Positions 8,285 to 15,096 of a stretch of 64,000 bases of DNA are shown here, one piece after another. The DNA lies in NCBI GenBank assembly GCA_021789215.1, contig JAJYJS010000004.1, positions 62,001 through 126,000 of the forward strand. Reading direction: 5' to 3'. The notes under the pieces were generated by a model. The model was not told the DNA's origin and did no database searches. It saw only the letters and a program-made list of their open reading frames with translations. The position numbers and the translations under genes were made by a program. The DNA comes from Nitrospirota bacterium (GTDB lineage Bacteria; Nitrospirota; Thermodesulfovibrionia; Thermodesulfovibrionales; JdFR-88). Positions within the stretch are counted from its first letter, which is position 1; every line of letters begins with the position of its first letter.

Positions 8285-8642
8285 AATATGTCGCTGATGC
8301 GGAGTCCGACTCCCATACGGTGACAGCGGAGAGCTGGACCCCGTCGTTTATCTTTCTCTTAAGTGAATCATACACCCATTTCGCTATATTTTCACTCGAC
8401 GGGTTTTTCTCCGTGAACGGGAAAACATCGTTCAGGAACGAATGGTCCAGCGGGGCTATGCACTCGTTCAGTATTTTTTTTAGTTCGTGGAAATCCATTG
8501 CCAGGTCTATATCATTGAGCCTGTCGGCTGAGACGTGGACCTGTATCTTCCAGTTGTGGCCGTGGAGTCTTTCGCACTTGCCGCCATATCCCCTGAGCTG
8601 GTGGGCCGCCGCGAAAGATGATTCTACCATGAGCTCATACAT
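8274..8642 (-). CDS. queD: 6-carboxy-5,6,7,8-tetrahydropterin synthase / 6-pyruvoyl-tetrahydropterin synthase family
   Basis: QueD makes 6-carboxytetrahydropterin from dihydroneopterin triphosphate in queuosine (7-deazaguanine) synthesis. The 122-aa protein shows the zinc ligands His14, His27 and His29 and the catalytic Cys23 in SFAAAHQLRGYGGKCERLHGH, plus the substrate-binding Glu in VTVWES near the C-terminus and the DHSFLND segment. Length is typical. It lies between hpt and pmbA on the same strand. No other queuosine genes are in the window, so a related pterin function cannot be fully excluded. Confidence 0.92.
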   Translation of the reverse strand: MYELMVESSFAAAHQLRGYGGKCERLHGHNWKIQVHVSADRLNDIDLAMDFHELKKILNECIAPLDHSFLNDVFPFTEKNPSSENIAKWVYDSLKRKINDGVQLSAVTVWESDSASATYYED

Positions 8643-8679
8643 TAAATTCAGCTCCTTCTTGTCTTCGGATTAGCTTTTT

Positions 8680-9201
8680 TTAGGTCGATTTCTTGAAAAT
8701 CGCTATGTAGGGCAGGTTCCGGAACCTGTTGGAGTAGTCCAGGCCATAGCCGACCACATATTTATTGGGTATCGAAAAGCCGGCATAGTCAAGCGGGATT
8801 TCCGCTATGCGCCTCTCCTTCTTGTCCAGCAGGGCGCAGATTTTGATGCTTGCCGGACCTCTCTGCATCAGGTGTTCTCTCAGGAAATTGAGGGTCACCC
8901 CCGTGTCGGCTATGTCTTCCACCAGGAGGACGTGCTTGTCCTTTATGTCCTCGCGCAGGTCCTGATGTACCTTCACCTCCCCCGTGGTGTCCGTCTTCAC
9001 ATAACTGGAGCAGGAAACAAAATCCACCTTGAGCGGGACCCGTATATGCCTGACAAGGTCTGCAAAGAACATGAACGCGCCGTTCAGGATGCAGACCGCA
9101 ATAAGCTCCTTTCCGTTATAGTCCTTCGTTATCTTGTCGGCAAGCTCCCTGACCCTCTTTTGTATCTGCTCGACAGTAAGAAGCGGTTTCCCTATGACCA
9201 T
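8680..9201 (-). CDS. hpt: Hypoxanthine phosphoribosyltransferase
   Basis: Purine salvage enzyme converting hypoxanthine or guanine with PRPP to IMP or GMP. The PRPP-binding motif VLLVEDIADTGVTL is present, together with the family FVSCSSYVKTDTTGEV loop and the DYSNRFRNLPYIAIF C-terminus. The start is moved from the track's residue 1 to the ATG encoding MVIGKPLLT (173 aa): a GGAGGG Shine-Dalgarno lies 12 nt upstream and homologs begin in this region. It is followed by queD after about 37 nt. Confidence 0.94.
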   Translation of the reverse strand: MVIGKPLLTVEQIQKRVRELADKITKDYNGKELIAVCILNGAFMFFADLVRHIRVPLKVDFVSCSSYVKTDTTGEVKVHQDLREDIKDKHVLLVEDIADTGVTLNFLREHLMQRGPASIKICALLDKKERRIAEIPLDYAGFSIPNKYVVGYGLDYSNRFRNLPYIAIFKKST

Positions 9202-9314
9202 GTGAAAACAAATCCCTCCGGGTTGAATTTGAGACTGCATATATCATAACACACTGTTTATATATATTAAATTTTGAAATTGGGCGAAAAAACCTTTTTG
9301 AAAGGCATAAAAAC

Positions 9315-9338
9315 GGATTCCCGCCTGCGCGGGAACGA
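9315..9338. repeat. REP-like extragenic palindrome
   Basis: TTCCCGCctgCGCGGGAA is a palindrome of the type GGATTCCCGCNTGCGCGGGAAcGAC that is scattered between genes in many environmental genomes. Only this copy was noticed in the window. The gap 9241-9434 otherwise holds the terminator listed next. Confidence 0.5.
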
Positions 9339-9361
9339 CTGGCTTCAGGCTTTACGATTAT

Positions 9362-9402
9362 AAAAAAAGCAGGGGCATCCCGCGTTTAACGCAGGCTGCC
9401 CC
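9362..9402 (-). terminator. Terminator after the small membrane protein gene
   Basis: On the minus strand GGGGCA...TGCCCC with an inner GCGTTTAACGC hairpin is followed by GC and seven T. It ends the transcript running through the Crp/Fnr regulator and the DUF2892 gene. Confidence 0.75.
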
Positions 9403-9434
9403 ATATTCATTCGGCAAGGGCCTTTAACCGGGCC

Positions 9435-9626
9435 TTAGCTGCATTTTTTGCAGGTTGAAATGCCAAAGATGGCATAAGGCGGGCACCAGCCCAGAAGCCC
9501 AGTCAGAAGCGGCACAACACCCAGGTACGCCCACAGGGATTTCGGCCCGGCAAAGGCCAGGGAAAGGATGCCGATTCCCGCGATGACCCTTATTGCCCTC
9601 TCAGCCGGTCCTATGTTCTTCTTCAT
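9435..9626 (-). CDS. DUF2892 (YgaP-like) small inner-membrane protein
   Basis: A 63-aa protein with the DUF2892 pattern: MKKNIGPAERAIRVIAGI at the N-terminus, two hydrophobic segments (about 12-28 and 32-52) and the GLLGWCPPYAIFGISTCKK end. The C-terminal Cys residues (GWCPPY, CKKC) are typical and may bind metal or react with sulfur species; this is inferred. A Shine-Dalgarno AAAGGAGG lies upstream. A Crp/Fnr-type palindrome sits about 62-76 bp upstream, suggesting control by the adjacent regulator. Confidence 0.85.
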   Translation of the reverse strand: MKKNIGPAERAIRVIAGIGILSLAFAGPKSLWAYLGVVPLLTGLLGWCPPYAIFGISTCKKCS

Positions 9627-9687
9627 CCCGTCTGCCTCCTTTTTCCAAGTACTGATTAAATCTTAACTGGAATGGGGCCGGGATGTA

Positions 9688-9702
9688 TGTGACTTTATCA
9701 CA
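9688..9702. promoter_or_regulatory. Possible Crp/Fnr-family binding site
   Basis: TGTGA-CTTTA-TCACA is a perfect dyad with a 5-nt centre. The Crp consensus has a 6-nt centre, so the fit is imperfect. It overlaps the stop codon of the Crp/Fnr gene and lies upstream of the DUF2892 gene. Confidence 0.4.
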
Positions 9703-10345
9703 AAAGCCGGATGGAGCTTCTGGAAAGAGATGCCCTGCCCTTCCGCTCGAAGTCCTTGAGAATCCGGCTTACGACCTCCCTTGACGTGCCAAGGCCGTCC
9801 GCTATTTTCTGGTGGGTCGTATTGAGGACGCCGTCCGCCGCCCTCTCTTTAATGTACTCGTATATCCTTTCGTCCATCTTCCCGAAGGCAACCTCCTCCA
9901 CAAGGGCCATCACGGAAGAAAGACGGCTGCTGACAAGAGAAAAGACAAAATCCCTCATCGCTTCGGACTCCCTCATCAGGGAGCGGAAAGAGGATGCCGG
10001 GACGAGCAGCGCTTCCGTTTCCTCGATAGTAACGGCATTTGCCGGATAAGAGAGCCCTGAAAGGATACACGACGCGTTAAGTATGCAGGTCTCTCCGGGG
10101 CCTATTTCGTAAAGCGTTATCTCGCGCCCGTTCTCTCCCGCCTTGTAAACGCGTATTGCTCCTGAGAGGACAAACGCTATGGATGAGCAGGGGTCTCCTT
10201 CGGAATAAATGAGGGCGCCCGCAGGTAAATTGCCCGGCCTTGCCGTTTCAAGGAGCCTGTCCGCCAGAAAAAAACGCTCCGGCCCCTCGCCGAATGCCGG
10301 GAAAAGAGCCAGAAACCTGTCCTTTTGAACGCTGCCTGTTCGCAT
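9698..10345 (-). CDS. Crp/Fnr-family transcriptional regulator
   Basis: A 215-aa regulator. It has a cyclic-nucleotide-binding-like jelly roll (about 30-130, with GALIYSEGDPCSSIAFVLSGAIRVYK) and a C-terminal winged helix with recognition helix TSREVVSRILKDFERKG. It lacks the N-terminal Cys cluster of Fnr, so an oxygen-sensing Fe-S cluster is unlikely; heme, cAMP or another ligand is possible. It lies 8 nt downstream of the lipoprotein gene and probably shares a transcript with it and the HD-GYP gene. Two TGTGA/TCACA-type dyads near the ends of this cluster may be its sites. Confidence 0.9.
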   Translation of the reverse strand: MRTGSVQKDRFLALFPAFGEGPERFFLADRLLETARPGNLPAGALIYSEGDPCSSIAFVLSGAIRVYKAGENGREITLYEIGPGETCILNASCILSGLSYPANAVTIEETEALLVPASSFRSLMRESEAMRDFVFSLVSSRLSSVMALVEEVAFGKMDERIYEYIKERAADGVLNTTHQKIADGLGTSREVVSRILKDFERKGRASLSRSSIRLL

Positions 10346-10353
10346 TGATTCGG

Positions 10354-10953
10354 CTACTGCTTCAGGTTCCGCATCTGCACCCTGGCCACATTAACGGCTT
10401 TTTTTACCTCTTCATCATCCGGGGCAAACTTGAGGACGCCCTCCCAAACGGCGACGGCCAGCTCCAGCTTGCCCTCGCGGTATAGGGCGAGGCCCTGCTC
10501 CGTGAGGGCCTTGGCGCAGGCCTTAATCCTGCCGTCAAGGAAGCCCGGACCGAAGGTCAATCCAATGCCAAGTGACTTCGCGTGACCGTAGTATCTGAAC
10601 AGGAGGCTGTAAAGCTCTCCCGCGTACATGAACCTTTTTTTCTGGTTGAAAGATTCCTCAGCCGTGTTCTTTATCCGCTCGAATGCGCCTGCATACGCGG
10701 CCAGAAGCTTAGGCTCATCCGGGTGGGCTGAAACCGCCGTCTTGTAGACCTCCATCGCCTTCCCGTACTCGCCGCTTGAAAGCAGACCGGCCCCATCCGC
10801 AATCACCATGTCCGGGCTGAACTTTGGCTTTGGGGGGACGCTCACAACCGGGGAAGGAGACTTGACAGGCTCCTGCCTGTTAAAAAAGCATGAAGTCAGG
10901 GAAAAAAAAGAAATTAAAACAAGCAGGATGACAGCGGCTCCCGGCCGACGCAT
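10354..10953 (-). CDS. Lipoprotein with TPR-like helices
   Basis: A 199-aa lipoprotein with signal MRRPGAAVILLVLISFFSLTSC (lipobox LTSC, Cys22), a short Pro-rich linker, then helical repeats resembling tetratricopeptide units (GAGLLSSGEYGKAMEVYKTAVSAHPDEP and QGLALYREGKLELAVAVWEGVLKFAPDDE). TPR lipoproteins usually act as scaffolds in the periplasm or outer membrane. It is 3 nt from the HD-GYP gene and 8 nt from the Crp/Fnr gene, so the three form a likely signalling operon. Partner unknown. Confidence 0.8.
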   Translation of the reverse strand: MRRPGAAVILLVLISFFSLTSCFFNRQEPVKSPSPVVSVPPKPKFSPDMVIADGAGLLSSGEYGKAMEVYKTAVSAHPDEPKLLAAYAGAFERIKNTAEESFNQKKRFMYAGELYSLLFRYYGHAKSLGIGLTFGPGFLDGRIKACAKALTEQGLALYREGKLELAVAVWEGVLKFAPDDEEVKKAVNVARVQMRNLKQ

Positions 10954-10956
10954 CGG

Positions 10957-12288
10957 CTAAATTACCTCCGGGAGGATGAAACCCTCGTGCTCGTTCCTGA
11001 AGACCTGGATGAATACCTGCACGAGACCGGGATTGAACTGCGTGCCGGAGCAGCGGACCAGCTCTTTCAGGGCTTCCGCCTCGGAGCGGGCGTTCCTGTA
11101 CGGCCTTGTTGAGGTCATAGCGTCGAAGGAGTCGGCAATCGTTATTATGGCGGCTGAAAGCGGTATCGCGTCACCGGAGAGCCCGTCAGGATAGCCGTTG
11201 CCGTTGTACCACTCGTGATGGTGCTTCACCGCGGGTATGTATTTCATGAGCATGGGGGCCTTGGCAAGTATCTCCGCCCCGTCTTCCGTATGCCTGGACA
11301 TCTCCCTGAATTCGCTGTTGTCCAGGCGTCCCGCCTTGAGCAGGACGTGGTCCGGGGTCTTAATCTTGCCCACGTCATGGAGCAGGCAGGCTATCTCAAG
11401 CTCCTCAAGCTCCTCTTTTGAAAGCCCTATGGCCTCGCCAAGCTTCAGTGACAGTGAAGCGACCCTGGCTGAATGCCCCAATGTATAGGCGTCCCTTGCG
11501 TCAATGGCCGCGGCAAGCACCCTCAAAGTGGATATGTAGGCCTCTTCAAGCTCTCCGGCATACCTGCCCAGCTTGTCCTTCTGCTCCACGATGAGGGCCG
11601 ACATCTCGTTAAAGCTCTCTGTAAGTTTCCCAAGCTCGTCCCTTGAATAGACCTTGAGCGGGCGGTTCTTCCCCTTTTTCAGCTCCATGACGCCCGCCGA
11701 CAGCTCCGCGATGGGCTTGGTCACTATAGAGGTAAGGAGCAGCACGCCCGCGACGCCAAAAAAGAAAGCGGCCGCAAACCCTTTCAGGATGCTGTTGCGT
11801 GCCCTCTTCTGGGCGTTGAAGAGAATGGACTTGTTCAGGCCGAGCATGACATATCCCAGTTGCTTGTGGACAAAGGAAATCGGGGTCAGCACCTCGAACT
11901 CACCGGCAAGCCCTTTCAAGACCGCGCCGTAGCGGTCCATGCTCACAAGCTGCCCGGTAAGGGGGCCAAGGCTTTCCCCCCTCTTGCTGATATCACTGTG
12001 GGCTATGGCCTTCATGGCGTTGTCCGCGACGGCTATGAAGTCCACATCCGTGTGCTGGTCCTTGACCCTCGAAACAACATTGTCCGTGCCCAGCAGGTCG
12101 TCCGCCGCAATGCTGTACGCGGCGGTGGCGGCCGCGCTCCTGCCTACGGTTTCCGCTCTCTTGAGGACCTCATTCAAAATGTAGTCGTCAACGGCCCTCA
12201 CGGTAAAGACGGAAAAAAGGAATGTAGCTACAGCCAGAAGAAAAAGGATAACAACGGAAATCTTGAAGCGCAAGCTTTGAAATAACAT
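10957..12288 (-). CDS. HD-GYP-type c-di-GMP phosphodiesterase with HAMP domain
   Basis: A 443-aa membrane sensor. TM1 spans about 11-30, a periplasmic sensing region follows to about 165, TM2 is near 170-188, then HAMP (to about 240) and an HD-GYP domain. The HD pair is in LLHDVGKIKTPDHVLLK and the GYP-type loop in HHEWYNGNGYPDGLSGDAIPL; RPYRNA is also present. HD-GYP proteins hydrolyse c-di-GMP or related dinucleotides. First gene of a probable operon with the TPR lipoprotein and Crp/Fnr regulator. A Crp-like dyad lies 38 bp upstream of the start. Confidence 0.9.
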   Translation of the reverse strand: MLFQSLRFKISVVILFLLAVATFLFSVFTVRAVDDYILNEVLKRAETVGRSAAATAAYSIAADDLLGTDNVVSRVKDQHTDVDFIAVADNAMKAIAHSDISKRGESLGPLTGQLVSMDRYGAVLKGLAGEFEVLTPISFVHKQLGYVMLGLNKSILFNAQKRARNSILKGFAAAFFFGVAGVLLLTSIVTKPIAELSAGVMELKKGKNRPLKVYSRDELGKLTESFNEMSALIVEQKDKLGRYAGELEEAYISTLRVLAAAIDARDAYTLGHSARVASLSLKLGEAIGLSKEELEELEIACLLHDVGKIKTPDHVLLKAGRLDNSEFREMSRHTEDGAEILAKAPMLMKYIPAVKHHHEWYNGNGYPDGLSGDAIPLSAAIITIADSFDAMTSTRPYRNARSEAEALKELVRCSGTQFNPGLVQVFIQVFRNEHEGFILPEVI

Positions 12289-12325
12289 ATTTTTTACATC
12301 CCGTCACCCTTTCGAGCTGCACTAT

Positions 12326-12341
12326 TGTAACATAAATCACA
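12326..12341. promoter_or_regulatory. Crp/Fnr-type site between divergent genes
   Basis: TGTAA-CATAAA-TCACA fits the Crp-type dyad TGTGA-N6-TCACA with one mismatch. It lies in the divergent promoter region of the HD-GYP operon (which encodes a Crp/Fnr protein) and the AddB-like gene. Autoregulation is an inference. Confidence 0.45.
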
Positions 12342-12429
12342 GGTTCCAGAGGATAGTTTCATTCTGTGGCGACACCCTGGCTCCCGTTTCATTTGAAACT
12401 TGCCTCAGGCTTGATTTAATCTTTTAATA

Positions 12430-15096
12430 ATGAAGATCATCTATTGCCCTCCCGGAGCAAGGAATATTACAAAAGGGCTGCTCGAACGGGCCCTTTCCGC
12501 TGTGGGTGGGCAAAAGGACTTCTCCCGGCTCGTTTATACTGCGCCGACCCATTTAAAATGCAGGGAGGCGCTCGGCGTCTTTCATTCGATAAAGGGCGGC
12601 AGCTATGTCCCCCCCGTGGCGCTCACGCTTAACCGTCTGGCCAAAAAACTCTGCCAAAACCATCTGGAGGGCCAGCTCGTTTTTCCCTCGCACCTGAGGG
12701 TCCCCCTTATCATGCGGATTTCCGGCAGGGGCGCGGGGCATGCCGGTCTCCTTGCCGATTTTTATACTGAGCTGAAAAGCCATTTCCCGCACAGAAGGGC
12801 GCCGGAGATAATGGAGGAGATGAAGCCCGCCCTGGACAGGCTTGGCATCGCGATGGAGATAGCCGGCCGGCTCGAAAACTCTCTTGAGATAATGGGCCGC
12901 TATGAAGAAGCCCTGCGTGCGGGCAATTTCATAGATGAGGCGGAAACTTTGGAGACCGCGGCCGCGCTTGCCGGCGGCATCGAGGCGGATACCCTGATAC
13001 TGGACGGTTTTTATGAGCTTTCACGGGCCGGGGAGGTCTTTGTGAAATCCCTTGCGGGCCGGTTCACCGATGCTTTCGCTTCCATCCCTCTCACCGGCAG
13101 GCAGACGGAGACGGCCCAGGGCTATATAGAGTTCCTGAAGGGCCTCTCTCCTTTTGAAGAGGAAACATTAGCCGCGGAGCAGGGAAAATCCGCTGACACG
13201 GCCTATTACGCATACCCCTCACGGGAAGAGGAAGTGGAGGGCGCGGCAAGGAGGATAAAGTCCAGCTATATATCGGGCCACTTCCCCGACCTCACAAAGG
13301 TGTCGGTCTGCCTGCCGGGGACAGGCAAAAAAGATTATTCCGCAATGGTGGAAAGGGTCTTCACCAAGTACGGCATCCCCTGCAACATGCCATCGGGCTC
13401 CAGCCCGGCGGAGTCGCGCAGGGCGCTGGACCTTATGAGCGTGATCGAAACCGCGGCAAACAATTATCCGGCAAAAAAACTTTCCCGCCTGTTGAACTCG
13501 CCCTTCTTCACGGGAATTCCGGATGCGCTCCGCGGATGGGCGCCCAATATCACGCTGTCCGGAATATCCGGGGGGCCATTCAGCCAATGGCTGGCGCTTG
13601 AAGGGGCCCCGGCAGACGAGCTGAAACGGACCGGGAAAAAACTGGAGCCCCTGGAGAAAACGCTTTCAAGGCCCTGCGGCTATCCAGAAATGGTTTCAGC
13701 GTATCTCGATGCGCTGAAGGCGCTTGGCTTTTCCTCAAAAGGCTTTGATGAGGAGCTTGAAGACAGGCTCCAGGGGCTTGCGCTGGCCGGCGCGCTCGCC
13801 GGGGATTGCGGCAGCGTATCCAAAAAGGAATTCGCGGAGGCGGCCGATTACATAATAAGCACCATCAGCGAGGACGAAGAGCGCTCAGGGGTCCAGGTAT
13901 TCGGGTTTTCGGATGCCCTCGGGCTGGAACCCGGCTGCCTGTACATGCTGGGACTCAAGGACGGAGACCTGCCCCGGCACCCCGAAACGGATTTCTTCCT
14001 GCCCGAAAGGCTCAGGGCGGAACTCGGCATGGCCACAATGAAAAAGCGCCTCTCTGAGGAGGAATTTCTCTTCAGGAGGATTGTTGCCTCGTGCAGGTCC
14101 GTGCACCTTTCGTACCCGGAGATGGAGGCGGACAAGATGTTCATCCCCAGCATCTTCATCTCCGAGGGGCAGAAGCTCAAGGACAGCCTCTACGGCATCT
14201 TCTCGAAGGAAGAGGAGCTTGCCAGGAAGGGGAGACTGCCCTATTGCGTTTTCCTTAAAGAGATAAAAAATATCCCGTTCAGGAGCAAAAACGGGCTAAG
14301 GGTGACCCAGATAGACGCCTGCCGGAACTGCCCAAGGTTCTTCTACATAGACAACATCCTCTCCATGACGCCGCTTGAGGCCAAAAGGTACGGCCTTGAG
14401 CCAAAAACTGCCGGCACCCTGCTCCATGAGATAATGGAAAAGCTCCTTCCCCTGGGGCCGGGGGATTTCGAGCTTGAGGGCTTTGAAAAAAAGGCGCGGC
14501 GGGTACTCGATGACGTCCTTGGGCGCGCTCCGTCGCCCGCATACTGGAGGGAACTCCTGAAAGAGGTGTTCCTTGACAGCCTGCCCGAAATCCACGAAAA
14601 GGAGCTTGGGTTCATATCGGAGGGGTTCACTTTTTTGAGGGCCGAGCATTCCATCGAAGGCGAACTGAAGGGGATAAAACTGCGGGGAAAGATAGACAGG
14701 ATAGACCGGCACGAAAACGGCGGCTTCCAGATAATAGATTACAAGACCGGCCCGCTCGCCCTCACGCCCGGAGACGTCCTCAAGAAGGGCGCGAACCTTC
14801 AGCTCTTCCTGTACGCGGCCCTTTCGGCGCAGAAAGGGGCCGGCGCGATGCGGGTTGGCATATATTCGCTCAAGGACCTCAAAACTAAGTTCGTGCCCGG
14901 AAAGACTGACATCAGGGCTGGCAGGACCATCGACGATTATGTGAGCGCATCCCTGGGCTACCTGGAGGAGACCGTCCGCAGACTGGAAGCAGGCGATTTC
15001 AGGGCCATGCCCATCGGCGAGCAGAATTGCAGGCGCTGCCATGAAAAACCGTATTGCCCATACATTCACGGCGAACCCGGTGAAAAAGGGGATTAG
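12430..15096 (+). CDS. AddB/RexB-like PD-(D/E)XK exonuclease subunit
   Basis: An 888-aa partner of the helicase-nuclease encoded next door; such pairs process double-strand DNA ends for recombination. The C-terminal RecB-type nuclease domain shows IDRIDRHENGGFQIIDYKTGP (D...DYK). The AddB-type Fe-S cysteines are visible: CRNCPRFFY near residue 633 and CRRCHEKPYCPY near 869. The N-terminal region (YCPPGARNITKGL) occupies the place of a Walker A but lacks a G-K-S/T, so this subunit is probably not an active ATPase. The stop codon abuts the ATG of the next gene. Confidence 0.85.
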   Translation: MKIIYCPPGARNITKGLLERALSAVGGQKDFSRLVYTAPTHLKCREALGVFHSIKGGSYVPPVALTLNRLAKKLCQNHLEGQLVFPSHLRVPLIMRISGRGAGHAGLLADFYTELKSHFPHRRAPEIMEEMKPALDRLGIAMEIAGRLENSLEIMGRYEEALRAGNFIDEAETLETAAALAGGIEADTLILDGFYELSRAGEVFVKSLAGRFTDAFASIPLTGRQTETAQGYIEFLKGLSPFEEETLAAEQGKSADTAYYAYPSREEEVEGAARRIKSSYISGHFPDLTKVSVCLPGTGKKDYSAMVERVFTKYGIPCNMPSGSSPAESRRALDLMSVIETAANNYPAKKLSRLLNSPFFTGIPDALRGWAPNITLSGISGGPFSQWLALEGAPADELKRTGKKLEPLEKTLSRPCGYPEMVSAYLDALKALGFSSKGFDEELEDRLQGLALAGALAGDCGSVSKKEFAEAADYIISTISEDEERSGVQVFGFSDALGLEPGCLYMLGLKDGDLPRHPETDFFLPERLRAELGMATMKKRLSEEEFLFRRIVASCRSVHLSYPEMEADKMFIPSIFISEGQKLKDSLYGIFSKEEELARKGRLPYCVFLKEIKNIPFRSKNGLRVTQIDACRNCPRFFYIDNILSMTPLEAKRYGLEPKTAGTLLHEIMEKLLPLGPGDFELEGFEKKARRVLDDVLGRAPSPAYWRELLKEVFLDSLPEIHEKELGFISEGFTFLRAEHSIEGELKGIKLRGKIDRIDRHENGGFQIIDYKTGPLALTPGDVLKKGANLQLFLYAALSAQKGAGAMRVGIYSLKDLKTKFVPGKTDIRAGRTIDDYVSASLGYLEETVRRLEAGDFRAMPIGEQNCRRCHEKPYCPYIHGEPGEKGD

